Shown one piece after another: positions 27,404 to 36,157 of a DNA stretch of 64,000 nt. The notes below the pieces were generated by a model. That model saw only the letters and a list, made by a program, of their open reading frames with translations, did not search any database and was not told the origin of the DNA. The stretch is taken from NCBI GenBank assembly GCA_035550375.1, contig DASZPH010000092.1:1-64000 (forward strand), given 5' to 3'. Source of the stretch: DASSFG01 sp035550375 (GTDB lineage: Bacteria > Planctomycetota > Planctomycetia > Pirellulales > JAICIG01). A program made the translations under genes and the position numbers. Numbering within the stretch: the stretch's first letter is position 1; each line of letters begins with the position of its first letter.

Positions 27404-29710
27404 CTACTTGGCGCCCTTGCGTTCTCCTTCTTCAACCGGGTCGACCATCCCGACGTCGATGTATTGGCCGCCTCCGGTCTGTTTGCAGTGTACGGCGAAG
27501 ACGTTCTTCCCGGGCCGCATGGCGGCGCGGGCTTCCTCGCGGATCGGAAACGCCGCGTACCCCACCGTGTAACCCGGTAGGCTCGCCGCCAGCACGCCGT
27601 TGATGTAGATCTCCGCGTCTTCGTCGTGGTGGGCAATCAGGTGGGGATCGTTCAAAAGCCCCTCGCCGGCGCGGCTGGCGGGCAGGTCGAAGGTCCGCCG
27701 CAACCAGATGTCGGGCGTGCTCCACTCGGTGCGGACCACGGCGCCCGGCGTTCCCTTCGTGCCGAATCCGGCCGGCGCAAGCACCCACGACGAGTCGTCG
27801 AACCCCGTCTTCTGCCAGCCTGCGGGCGGTTCTTTGGTGACGTACCGCCAGTCACTGGCGGTTTCTCGCGAGGTCGGCACGACCGCGAGCAGCCGCGGAG
27901 GTCGCAGATAGAGCCGTCGATGTGCCTCCGCCAGCCGCTCGGCCGGAATCTTGAGCACCTCGCGGTCGTAGGTCAGCAAACCGTTCACTTCGGTTTCGAC
28001 GTCGGTCGTTTGCGTGTACACCGCGGCCGAGAGACCGGGTTCGCCGATCAACTGGCGGAGGCCGAACAACAACCCAAAGTAGGCTTCGGCGAGCGTCGCG
28101 CGATCGGGGTAGCTGCGGTAACCCCAGTTCTTTTCGTTGAGCCACGTGTGGCCTTTGAGCGGCAGGCCCAGTCCACCGTATTCGCCGAGGACGGCGGCGC
28201 GCGACGGCTCCGGCTCGGGCGAATTCGGGGCCGGATAGTTGTGGATGTCGTGCACGTCGCCGGCCGGAAAATCGTTCCAGCCGCTGGCGCAGTTCACCAG
28301 CCGCGTCGGGTCGTGCTTCTTGGTCCACTCGGTGATGCGGACCGTGTCAAACTGCCCCCAACCTTCGTTGAACACCACCCACATCACAATGCTGGGCGCG
28401 TTGTAGAGCTGGTCGATCATGGCCTTCAGTTCGGTCTCGTAGATGCGCCGAGACTCCCCAGACCGCTCGATCTCGCCTTTGCCGGGAGCGACCGATTTGT
28501 CGCCGCTGGGCATGTCCTGCCATACCAGCAGCCCCAGCTTGTCGCACCAATAATACCAGCGGGCCGGCTCCACTTTGACATGCTTGCGGCACATGTTGCA
28601 ACCGATCTGGCGGGTCAGTTCCACGTCGTAACGCAGCGCTTGGTCGGTGGGGGCCGTGTAGACACCGTCGGGCCAGAAACCCTGGTCCAGGGGGCCGAAC
28701 ATGAACAGGGGCTGGTTGTTCAAAAAGATTCGCGTGACTCCGTTCTCATCCTGGCCGAGCGAAACCTTGCGCAGGCCGAAATAGCTTGTGACGGTGTCTA
28801 CCAGCTTGTCGGACGGTCCGAGCGTAACCGAGAGATCGTAAAGCCACGGCTCGTCGGGCGACCAGGGGCGAACGTTGGCCAGCGGAAGCGAAAGTTCCTG
28901 GCCAGGTACGCCGCTGGCCGAAATGGGCTTGATTGGGGACGACTTTGACCCGGCGCCGACGCCCGTCACGTTGACCGTCACCGGCTGCTTGTCAGCCTGG
29001 CCGCCACAGTTCACCGTCACCTTCACTCGCTGGCCGTCCAGGTCGGGCACGATCTTCAGCGACTCGACATAGGCTTGCGGCACCGGCTCCAGCCACACCG
29101 TTTGCCAGATGCCGGTGACGGGCGTGTAAAAGATGCCCCCCGGATTATTCACCTGTTTGCCGCGCGGCTGTGGACCAGCGTCGGTCGGATCCCACACGCC
29201 GACGATCAGTTCCTGCTCGCCGTTCTCGTTCAGCGCGTCGGTGATATCGAACGTGAACGGATCGTAACCTCCCTGATGTCGGCCAACCTCGCGTCCATTG
29301 ACCCACACCGTCGCTTCCCAATCGACGGCGCCGAAGTGCAAGAGCACACGCTGGCCGCGCCACGAAGAGTCGGCCGCAAACGTCCGCCGATACCAGAGCC
29401 GCTCGTTCTGGCCAACCCGTTTCATCACGCCCGACAACGCCGATTCGATCGGATAAGGAACGAGAATCTGGCCGTCGAACTTCTGTGGTCGTTCCTCGCC
29501 TTTAGGCTGAACGGTGTATTCCCACAGGCCGTTGAGGTTTTTCCATTTCTCTCGCACCAATTGCGGCCGCGGATACTCGGGCAGCGGTTGTTCGGGAGAG
29601 ACATCTTTGGCCCACCGCGTCTTGAGCGGGCCAACGGCCGGCTGCCAATCGGCGGCAAGGGCGGATTGAATCGTAATGGCCAAGAGGGCGACGGCAGAAA
29701 GTGGGCGCAT
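27404..29710 (-). CDS. Secreted glycoside hydrolase family 2 protein
   Basis: The 768-residue product begins MRPLSAVALLAITIQSALA, a signal peptide. It has the GH2 order: sugar-binding jelly roll (VGQNERLWYRRTF, FGAVDWEATVWVNGREVG), immunoglobulin-like domain, then the TIM barrel with acid/base Glu449 in VVFNEGWGQ and nucleophile Glu510 in LGEYGGLG. The family includes beta-galactosidase, beta-mannosidase and beta-glucuronidase; the specificity is not readable. The last ~148 residues are an extra beta-sandwich-like domain (HHDEDAEIYINGVL to TGGGQYIDVG) shared with the glutaminase-like protein at 42804-45284. A second start is 3 bases upstream. Confidence 0.9.
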   Translation of the reverse strand: MRPLSAVALLAITIQSALAADWQPAVGPLKTRWAKDVSPEQPLPEYPRPQLVREKWKNLNGLWEYTVQPKGEERPQKFDGQILVPYPIESALSGVMKRVGQNERLWYRRTFAADSSWRGQRVLLHFGAVDWEATVWVNGREVGRHQGGYDPFTFDITDALNENGEQELIVGVWDPTDAGPQPRGKQVNNPGGIFYTPVTGIWQTVWLEPVPQAYVESLKIVPDLDGQRVKVTVNCGGQADKQPVTVNVTGVGAGSKSSPIKPISASGVPGQELSLPLANVRPWSPDEPWLYDLSVTLGPSDKLVDTVTSYFGLRKVSLGQDENGVTRIFLNNQPLFMFGPLDQGFWPDGVYTAPTDQALRYDVELTRQIGCNMCRKHVKVEPARWYYWCDKLGLLVWQDMPSGDKSVAPGKGEIERSGESRRIYETELKAMIDQLYNAPSIVMWVVFNEGWGQFDTVRITEWTKKHDPTRLVNCASGWNDFPAGDVHDIHNYPAPNSPEPEPSRAAVLGEYGGLGLPLKGHTWLNEKNWGYRSYPDRATLAEAYFGLLFGLRQLIGEPGLSAAVYTQTTDVETEVNGLLTYDREVLKIPAERLAEAHRRLYLRPPRLLAVVPTSRETASDWRYVTKEPPAGWQKTGFDDSSWVLAPAGFGTKGTPGAVVRTEWSTPDIWLRRTFDLPASRAGEGLLNDPHLIAHHDEDAEIYINGVLAASLPGYTVGYAAFPIREEARAAMRPGKNVFAVHCKQTGGGQYIDVGMVDPVEEGERKGAK

Positions 29711-29807
29711 CATTGTCGGCTAATCGGGTTGAAGTCATGCGAACGGGGTTAGTTTAGTTGCGCCATCGCCCCGTCTCCAGTCTACCCGGCCGCCGGCCCT
29801 CGACCGA

Positions 29808-30137
29808 TCAACGTTCGCCCATAATCACCAGCGAGAAAAAGATCGTAAAGAACACCACCAAATAGTCTCGCAGCTCTGGCGCGAGGGCGCAGGTCGCACA
29901 AACCGTGAACATCACCAGGAATGCCGTTCGGAGCTTGAATCGAAGCTGGCTCAAATCGGCCAGGCAGGAGCGAACTCGTTGGGGCCGCAGGGCCGCCGTT
30001 CCCGTAACGGCACTTCCGCTCAAGAGAACGATGGCGTACTGCGGATAATCGACCCTGAGCGCTAGCCGAAAGAAAACGAAAGCCGCACAAAGCAGCCCCG
30101 CCACGATCAAGGATTCGATGAGGCAGGAACTCTTCAC
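29808..30137 (-). CDS. Small polytopic membrane protein, unknown function
   Basis: The 109-residue product starts with GTG 30137 (KSSCLIESLIVAGLLCAAF) and has three to four hydrophobic segments (VAGLLCAAFVFFRLAL, YAIVLLSGSAVTG, AFLVMFTVCATCAL, YLVVFFTIFFSLVI). No domain is recognised. It lies 15 bases after the stop of the HpnR-like gene on the same strand and is probably cotranscribed. Confidence 0.5.
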   Translation of the reverse strand: MKSSCLIESLIVAGLLCAAFVFFRLALRVDYPQYAIVLLSGSAVTGTAALRPQRVRSCLADLSQLRFKLRTAFLVMFTVCATCALAPELRDYLVVFFTIFFSLVIMGER

Positions 30138-30152
30138 GGTGACCGACTCAAC

Positions 30153-31652
30153 TCAATCGTGGAAGCTCGTTGCGCTCGCGGTATGCTTGAGTGAGGTGCC
30201 TGGCTGATGCACGAAGAGCACCTTGGAATCCGGCGGTTTCGTAGGCAAGCGAATTTCGTAGTCGACCGGCCGCCCGTGGTCGGCCAACTGACGGCCGGGG
30301 TTGTACACCGAGTTGAACTTCCACAGCATCTTAAGGAAGTTGGTTTGCCCCTTGGCAAGCAACTTGGCGGAAAGCAGAAACGTGTGCTTCAGCGCCGCCA
30401 GCCCCAGGTGCTTGCGATTGAGCACCTGCTGGGTGCGGACCAGTTCCTGATAAAAGCGATCCAGCGGCAACCGGGTGGGCAGTACGGCGTGCTGCACGTC
30501 GAACAGCCGGTAATCGCGGGTCGTCAGGCGGTCGGCCTCGCTTTGCCAGGTTTCCGTCCCGGGGTACGGCGTGTTCACGGTGAGGTGAACGATCTCCGGG
30601 ACCGACATGGCCCATTCGCGGATCAACTCGAAGCGCCGCTCGTCCCAGTCGGGATCGGCGATAATGTTGACCGCCACGACGATCCCCAACGACCGCGCGA
30701 ACTCGAGCGCCTCAAAATTCTTGCCCAGCCCCACCCGTTTGCGGAACCTTTTGAGTCCCTCGTCGTCGACCGCTTCCAGCCCCAGAAACATGTACTTGAG
30801 GCCCAGCCGCCGCCAGCGCTCGAACACTTCCTTGTTGCGCAGCAGCACGTCGCCCCGCGTCTCCAAATAATAGTCTTTGCGGATGCCGCGGCGTTCGATC
30901 TCGCGGGCCAGCGCGTCGCCGTGTTCCGGGTGAATAAAGGCCACGTCGTCGACGATGAACACGCCCGGCTCGCGCACCCGCGCAAGTTCGTCGGCCGCCA
31001 CGTCGGCGCTGACCTTGCGGTAGCTGCGGCCGTAGAAGGTCCAGGCGCTGCAGAACGTGCAGTCCCAGGGGCAGCCGCGCGAAAACTCGATCGACGCGCA
31101 AGGATCGAGCGATCCAATAAAATACTTCCGGCGGCGCCGGAGCAGATCGCGGGCTGGCGCAACATCGTCGAGCGAGCGGACGAACTGCGGCGGCGGCCCG
31201 GCGCCGTCAAGAGTAACGACGCCGGGGAGTTTTGCGAGAGAGGCGTCGTGGGCGGCCTCCAGAACGTGCGAAACGACCCCTTCCCCCTCGCCCCGCACGA
31301 CACAATCCATCGCGCCGCGGGCGTGGTTCAGGATTTCGTGGGCCGTAAAACTGGCGCTATGTCCTCCCGCGAAGAGGAAACTGTCCGGACATAGCCGCCT
31401 GGTGGTGGTGGCGAGGTTGATTACCTCGGGAATGTTGGCCAGGTAGTTGAGTGAAAAACCGATCGCCTCGGGCCGCCACTCGTCGACGAGCCTGAAATAG
31501 TCTTGCTGGCGAAAGCTCTGCAAGTCGAGCAGCCGCACCTCGTGGCCGGCGCGCCGCGTGGCCTCGGCCACCAGTTCCAAACCCAGCGGCTCCAGCCGCA
31601 GGTAAACCTCGGAGTACATCAGCGGGCTTGGATGGACGTAGAGGACTTTCAT
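30153..31652 (-). CDS. hpnR: B12-binding radical SAM protein, HpnR-like (hopanoid C-3 methylase)
   Basis: The 499-residue product has an N-terminal cobalamin-binding Rossmann domain (MKVLYVHPSPLMYSE, RLEPLGLELVAEA, AGGHSASFTAHEIL) and a radical SAM domain with the cluster ligands Cys194, Cys198 and Cys201 in RGCPWDCTFCSAW. The opening PSPLMYSE...YLRLEPLGLE and VFIVDDVAFIHPEHG resemble HpnR, which methylates C-3 of the hopanoid A ring using AdoMet and cobalamin. No shc or other hpn gene is in the window. The assignment relies on recall of family sequence, so other B12-radical SAM methylases remain possible. It is 28 bases downstream of the Gfo/Idh/MocA gene. Confidence 0.75.
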   Translation of the reverse strand: MKVLYVHPSPLMYSEVYLRLEPLGLELVAEATRRAGHEVRLLDLQSFRQQDYFRLVDEWRPEAIGFSLNYLANIPEVINLATTTRRLCPDSFLFAGGHSASFTAHEILNHARGAMDCVVRGEGEGVVSHVLEAAHDASLAKLPGVVTLDGAGPPPQFVRSLDDVAPARDLLRRRRKYFIGSLDPCASIEFSRGCPWDCTFCSAWTFYGRSYRKVSADVAADELARVREPGVFIVDDVAFIHPEHGDALAREIERRGIRKDYYLETRGDVLLRNKEVFERWRRLGLKYMFLGLEAVDDEGLKRFRKRVGLGKNFEALEFARSLGIVVAVNIIADPDWDERRFELIREWAMSVPEIVHLTVNTPYPGTETWQSEADRLTTRDYRLFDVQHAVLPTRLPLDRFYQELVRTQQVLNRKHLGLAALKHTFLLSAKLLAKGQTNFLKMLWKFNSVYNPGRQLADHGRPVDYEIRLPTKPPDSKVLFVHQPGTSLKHTASATSFHD

Positions 31653-31680
31653 CGTCGTCTCGCCGCGGAAGAGAGATCTT

Positions 31681-32673
31681 TCAGGCTATTCCCTCCCAGC
31701 CCCCGCTCCGGCCCGAGCGGATCAAGGCCTCGATCACCCGCATATTGGCAACCGCGTCGTCGATGGGCGTAGGCACCGGAGTGTCGTCGATCACCGCCCG
31801 CGAAAACAGCTCGGCTTGAATGCCGTATTGATCGCAAACGTCGAACACGACTTCTTCGGTGGCCGTAGCGTGCTGGTGCCACAACCGGCAGGGGCGATCG
31901 GGTGGCGCATTGAACGGAACCTCGAGCTCGATGCGGCCTTGTGTTCCCACGATGTGCACCCGCTGATACGGGGCGATCTGCGTGCCGCAAGTAAATGTGC
32001 CTGTGCCATGCGCGAACTCCAAGACGGCCGAGGCCAACCGATCGGTCTTGAATTCGGGGTCGTACTCGATGTGCGCCAGCACCCGCTCCGGTTCTCCCCC
32101 GAACAGGAAACGAGAGAGCGAGATCGGGTAACAGCCGATGTCCATTAGGCCGCCTCCGCCGATCTGGGCCTGATTACGCACGTCGCGCGGGTTGCGATTG
32201 AAATACGAGAAGAACGTCTGAATCGTGCGTAGATCACCGATTTTCCCCTCTACGACCATGCGTCGGGCTGCCACCCACTGCGGATGATGGCGGTACATAA
32301 AGGCCTCCATCAATTTCAGCCGCGGGTGTTGGCGCCCGGCAGCCGCGAGCCTTTCGGCCTCCGCCACGTTCAGGCCGATCGGCTTCTCGCACAGCACGTG
32401 CTTGCCGGCCTGCAGGCTCTTGATCGACCATTCGACGTGCAGATGGTTAGGCAGCGGAATATAGACGGCGTCGATCCGCTCGTCGGCCAGCAATTCGTCG
32501 TAGGATGCATACCAGGAGGGCAAGCCAAGTCGCGAGGCCGCTTGCTGCGCTTTATCGGCCGTGCGCGAAGCGATGCCGACGACCTCCACCAGGCTCGCTT
32601 TCTTCATGCCTGGGATGACCTTTTCGGTGGCGATCTTCGCCACACCGATGATGCCCCAACGGACTCGATTCAT
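31681..32673 (-). CDS. Gfo/Idh/MocA family oxidoreductase
   Basis: The 330-residue product has the NAD(P)-binding Rossmann start VRWGIIGVAKIATEKVIPGM (GxxxxA-type loop), then YIPLPNHLHVEWS and the catalytic HVLCEKPIG motif with the family Lys. The second half is the alpha/beta dimerisation and substrate domain (GGGLMDIGCYPIS). No signal peptide: it is cytoplasmic, unlike the Tat-exported relative at 41334-42581. These enzymes oxidise or reduce sugars and inositols. The HpnR-like gene follows 28 bases downstream. Confidence 0.9.
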   Translation of the reverse strand: MNRVRWGIIGVAKIATEKVIPGMKKASLVEVVGIASRTADKAQQAASRLGLPSWYASYDELLADERIDAVYIPLPNHLHVEWSIKSLQAGKHVLCEKPIGLNVAEAERLAAAGRQHPRLKLMEAFMYRHHPQWVAARRMVVEGKIGDLRTIQTFFSYFNRNPRDVRNQAQIGGGGLMDIGCYPISLSRFLFGGEPERVLAHIEYDPEFKTDRLASAVLEFAHGTGTFTCGTQIAPYQRVHIVGTQGRIELEVPFNAPPDRPCRLWHQHATATEEVVFDVCDQYGIQAELFSRAVIDDTPVPTPIDDAVANMRVIEALIRSGRSGGWEGIA

Positions 32674-32712
32674 AATCGTTGGAAAGAAAACGGGGGTTCA
32701 GTCCGTTGCAGG

Positions 32713-33462
32713 CTACCACACGCCGTTAGCCACGGGAATAAGCCCGAAAACTTCCACGTCGACGCGCGGGCTGTAAAGCACGTGACAAGGCGACTCGTTC
32801 GGGCGGATGCCGTTGGTCGCCAGCAGCGACTCTTCTATGTGGAGCAAATCTGCCGGTTGCACAAGATACGGCCGATGGTGCACCTGGCCCCGCCATAGCC
32901 GACCCTCGCCGGCAGCGTACAGAAAGTATCGCTCGACGAGAAAATGTTCGAGCGTGCCCGCGGCAGCCGTAGATAGCGGCGAGTGCGTCATGACCCGCGC
33001 TTCCACACACGAGCCCGCCGGCTCGGCGCGGCGCCGTCCTTCGTAGCGGATCACGTTGCCCGTTTTCTTAAGTGACATGCGGGCCCAGTGGTAATTTAGG
33101 TGCCACGCGGCGCGCGCCACCTTGACCGCCAGCCAGTGGTTGGCTTCGAGGCTGAAGAACCACACCCCGGGATCGCGGCCGTCGAGATGGACATAGGTCC
33201 GCACGTTGGTCTCCAGAAAAGAGGCGCCCCACGGCCACCAGCGGGGCCGAACGCCCGACATGCGGAAGGGGACGAGACCGACCCAGGCGTCCCCCTGCCA
33301 GGTGTCGAGCGTCAAGGGGGGCGGAAGAAGAGGTGCGACCTCGTGGGCCGGTAGCCGCCAGTGGGCGAAGAGCAGGTCGCTCCACGTGTGGTAGCCGGCC
33401 GGCCGCCCGGTCGGCCGATGACCTGGCGAAATTCGATTGATTTCGACGGCCTCGGCGTCCAT
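32713..33462 (-). CDS. DUF2071 (YqjF-like) family protein
   Basis: The 249-residue product starts at ATG 33462, with GGGAG 7 bases upstream. It has the YqjF signature: HTWSDLLFAHWRLPAHEVAPLLPPPL, WVGLVPFRMSGVRPR, ETNVRTYVHLDGRDPGVWFFSLEA and a late HRPYLVQPADLLHIEESLLA. No activity is proven for the family; the fold resembles acetoacetate decarboxylase. It is transcribed leftwards ahead of the Gfo/Idh/MocA gene, with the tRNA-Arg gene upstream on the same strand. Confidence 0.85.
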   Translation of the reverse strand: MDAEAVEINRISPGHRPTGRPAGYHTWSDLLFAHWRLPAHEVAPLLPPPLTLDTWQGDAWVGLVPFRMSGVRPRWWPWGASFLETNVRTYVHLDGRDPGVWFFSLEANHWLAVKVARAAWHLNYHWARMSLKKTGNVIRYEGRRRAEPAGSCVEARVMTHSPLSTAAAGTLEHFLVERYFLYAAGEGRLWRGQVHHRPYLVQPADLLHIEESLLATNGIRPNESPCHVLYSPRVDVEVFGLIPVANGVW

Positions 33463-33611
33463 CGGTTCACTCCCAAAAGAGGGCCTTGTTGAGGATAGTG
33501 ACCGCGGAAGCCGGCGGGCGATTAACGAATCATTGGAACGCGCCGTCGCGCTGAGATATAATCCCTCTGGACGGGAGACCTTGAATCCAATAGACGACGA
33601 GATCAAAGTCG

Positions 33612-33641
33612 GAAAGTACGTCCGGTCGAAAGTACGCCCGG
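33612..33641. repeat. Direct repeat of the tRNA-Arg 3-prime end
   Basis: GAAAGTACGTCCGG (33612-33625) and GAAAGTACGCCCGG (33628-33641) are identical at 13 of 14 positions. The second copy contains the tRNA acceptor 3-prime strand. It resembles an attachment-site scar but could be a simple local duplication. Confidence 0.35.
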
Positions 33642-33706
33642 CAGGATTCGAACCTGCAACCCTCGGTTCCGAAGACCGATGCGCTGTCCAGTTGCGCCAC
33701 GGGCGC
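33633..33706 (-). tRNA. tRNA-Arg (anticodon TCG)
   Basis: The reverse strand folds as a complete cloverleaf: acceptor GCGCCCG/CGGGCGT (first pair G-U), D-arm GCGCAACTGGACAGC, anticodon stem TCGGT/ACCGA with loop CTTCGGA (anticodon TCG, reading CGA), variable loop, and T-arm GCAGG/CCTGC with TTCGAAT. The CCA tail is not encoded. It lies upstream of the DUF2071 gene. Confidence 0.96.
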
Positions 33707-33865
33707 TTTTTAGGAGAGAACGAAAAACAAACTTCGCCGCAACAGCCCGATCCGTTCTGGTATCCGGCCGTTCTGGCTTTGTGGGAAAGGGCCGAAGTTA
33801 TTTTCCGTTCGTTCCTTAGGCGAGAAACTACAGGATACGTTTAAGTGCAGGGTTCTTCAAGCGAG

Positions 33866-34543
33866 ATGGCCTCAATCACGTTGCGAGTGCTGGACGGCGC
33901 CGACCGGGGAAAAGTGTTTGAGGATCTCGCCACGCCGGTGACCATCGGACGCGAGGAGGGAAACTCGGTCCAACTGAACGATGAGCGGGTCAGCCGCTTT
34001 CATCTGAAGATCCAGGAAGACCAGGACAAGCTCGTGCTCACCGACTTGGAGAGCACCAACGGCACCAAGGTCAACGGCGAAGACATCCAGCTTCGCATCC
34101 TGCGAGTGGGCGACATGATCAGCGTGGGACGTTCGGTCCTGCTCTTCGGTTCGCGTGAGGAAATCGCCGAGCGGTTGGCCCGGCTGCGCGGCAGCGACGT
34201 TCACAGCACCGGGACCGTCAGCCCCGACTCTGCGGCCGCGTCGCCGCGGGCGGCGAGCCTCGACTTCGAGTTGAACTGGAGCGAGAACCCAGAGCTGCAA
34301 ACCACGCTGGGCATGTCCGAGCCGCCTCCGCTGCCTGACCGGATGAGCCCCGGACAGGCCGCCCAACTCTCGGAGTTGGTGGAGTACATGCACGTCCGGC
34401 TGCGCAACCTGCTGGCGTCGGTGCGCACCGAAGGTGCCAGCCGCCGCATCACCATCGACGAGCGCCGCTGGCAGGCCATCCTCGACCTGCAGGCGCTCTT
34501 GGCCGAGTATCTGCGCCGCATCGGCGAACCGCCCCAGGAGTAG
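33866..34543 (+). CDS. FHA domain protein
   Basis: The product is 225 residues from this ATG, 232 from an in-frame GTG at 33845. The N-terminal 90 residues are an FHA domain: VTIGREEGNSVQL with the phosphothreonine-binding Arg, VSRFHLKI (S-R-x-H), and LESTNGTKVNG (NGT). FHA domains bind phosphothreonine peptides, so a Ser/Thr kinase such as that at 19691-21481 could be the source of its ligand. The middle is low complexity; the last 80 residues are helical and may dimerise. Neither start has a perfect ribosome site. Confidence 0.9.
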   Translation: MASITLRVLDGADRGKVFEDLATPVTIGREEGNSVQLNDERVSRFHLKIQEDQDKLVLTDLESTNGTKVNGEDIQLRILRVGDMISVGRSVLLFGSREEIAERLARLRGSDVHSTGTVSPDSAAASPRAASLDFELNWSENPELQTTLGMSEPPPLPDRMSPGQAAQLSELVEYMHVRLRNLLASVRTEGASRRITIDERRWQAILDLQALLAEYLRRIGEPPQE

Positions 34544-34593
34544 GGCGGGGTTGCAAAGATGCTCTCGGCCCATCCTCTCGACGCCGCCCGGAG

Positions 34594-36126
34594 CTAGGCG
34601 AGAACATCGTCGATCACCCGCCCGAAGTCCATATCGAGGCGCTGGCGGCCCGGCACGGCCAGGCGGCGCGGGTCGAGGCCGAGCAGGTGGAGCACGGTAG
34701 CGTGGATATCCGTGACGTAGTGCGGGTGTTCGACAGCGTGGAAACCAAGCTCATCGGTCGCGCCGTGAACGTGGCCCCGTTTCAGGCCGCCGCCGGCCAG
34801 CCAGACGGTGAAGCCGTGAGGATGGTGGTCGCGTCCCGTGCCGGCCTTGTTGAGGCTCGTCACCTCCAGGGCCGGCGTGCGGCCGAACTCGGTGGCGCAA
34901 ACGACGATCGTCTCGTCGAGCATTCCGCGCCGCTTGAGGTCGCTCACCAGACCCGCCAGCGGCTTATCCACGCGGCCGCACGATCGGGCGTGAAACTCCT
35001 TGATGTTCGTGTGCGAGTCCCACTCGCCGTAGTCGCTCAGGTAGACCAAAGTGAACCGCACTCCCCGCTCGGCCAGCCGCCGGGCCGCCAGCAGCCGGCG
35101 GCCGTAGACGGCCGTGGCCTCGTCGTTGTCGATCCCGTAGAGTCGCTGTGTCTCCTGGGTCTCTCGCGACAGGTCGAGCGTCTCTGGCGCCGACATCTGC
35201 AGCCGATAGGCTAGCTCATAAGACCGAATGCGGGCGCGGAGCTGGTCATCGTCGGGGTACTCCGCGGCCGCCAGCCGGTTCAGCCTGTCGATGAAGGCGA
35301 ACTCGTTGCGCTGCTCGACCGGCAGGACGCCCGCGGGCCGCACGCCGAAGGGCAGGGGATTCTGCGGGTCGAGCGACAGCTCCACGCCCGCGTGCTGCGG
35401 ACCCAGATAGTGCGCCTCGAAATCCTTCTTCACGCGCGGGTCTTTGTACTGGCCGAGAAAGACGAATTGCGGCAAGTTCTCGTTGAGCGTCCCCAGTCCG
35501 TAGCTGATCCAGGAACCGATCGTGGGCTGCTGCTCGTCAAGCACGTGGCGGCCCGTGTGAAACTGAAACTCGGCGCCGTGGTCGTTGTCGGTGGTGTACA
35601 TCGACCGCACGATGCACAGATCGTCGACGATGCCGCCCAGATGCGGCAGCCAGTCGCTGACTTCGCAGCCTAGCCCGCCGCGCTTCTGGTAGCCGACTTG
35701 CAGGGGCATGATTTTCGAAATCACCTCGCGGTCGAATCCGACCACCGAGCGCGACCGCTCGCGGTAGATCGGAAGCTTTTGCGGATTCGGGAGGGTGGTC
35801 TCGTCGTACGTCTTACCGGCGTACTGGTTCAAAAGCGGCTTTGGATCGAACGTCTCGAGGTGACTTACGCCTCCGGAGAGAAAGACCCAAATGACGTTCT
35901 TGGCCCGCGGTGCAAACTGCGCCCGGCCGTCGGGCGCCTCGCCAACGTGCGGCTCTTCCGCCTCACTCGCCCGCGCGATTCCGCCGCGCTCGAGCATGGC
36001 CCCTAGCGCCAGCCCGGTGAACCCAAGGCCCAGATCGGCCAGAAAGGCACGACGTGCTAAGCGGCCGCAGGGATAGCCTGAAGGGACGTCAGATGGGGGG
36101 TGGGCACCGGCGTAATAGGTCTTCAT
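34594..36126 (-). CDS. DUF1501 domain protein
   Basis: The 510-residue product has a twin-arginine-like N-terminus (RLARRAFLADLGLGFTGL) suggesting Tat export. DUF1501 is a sulfatase-like fold protein typical of planctomycetes; here VWLAGGGLKRGHVHGATDELG and HYVTDIHATVLHLLGLDPRRL match the family. It is the last gene of the run Gfo, HEAT, HEAT, PSD1, DUF1501, starting 31 bases after the PSD1 stop. DUF1501/PSD1 pairs are a hallmark of planctomycete genomes and are thought to serve polysaccharide breakdown at the cell surface. Confidence 0.93.
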   Translation of the reverse strand: MKTYYAGAHPPSDVPSGYPCGRLARRAFLADLGLGFTGLALGAMLERGGIARASEAEEPHVGEAPDGRAQFAPRAKNVIWVFLSGGVSHLETFDPKPLLNQYAGKTYDETTLPNPQKLPIYRERSRSVVGFDREVISKIMPLQVGYQKRGGLGCEVSDWLPHLGGIVDDLCIVRSMYTTDNDHGAEFQFHTGRHVLDEQQPTIGSWISYGLGTLNENLPQFVFLGQYKDPRVKKDFEAHYLGPQHAGVELSLDPQNPLPFGVRPAGVLPVEQRNEFAFIDRLNRLAAAEYPDDDQLRARIRSYELAYRLQMSAPETLDLSRETQETQRLYGIDNDEATAVYGRRLLAARRLAERGVRFTLVYLSDYGEWDSHTNIKEFHARSCGRVDKPLAGLVSDLKRRGMLDETIVVCATEFGRTPALEVTSLNKAGTGRDHHPHGFTVWLAGGGLKRGHVHGATDELGFHAVEHPHYVTDIHATVLHLLGLDPRRLAVPGRQRLDMDFGRVIDDVLA

Positions 36127-36157
36127 TGCTGATCAGTCCAATCCAACTCTCAAACCT

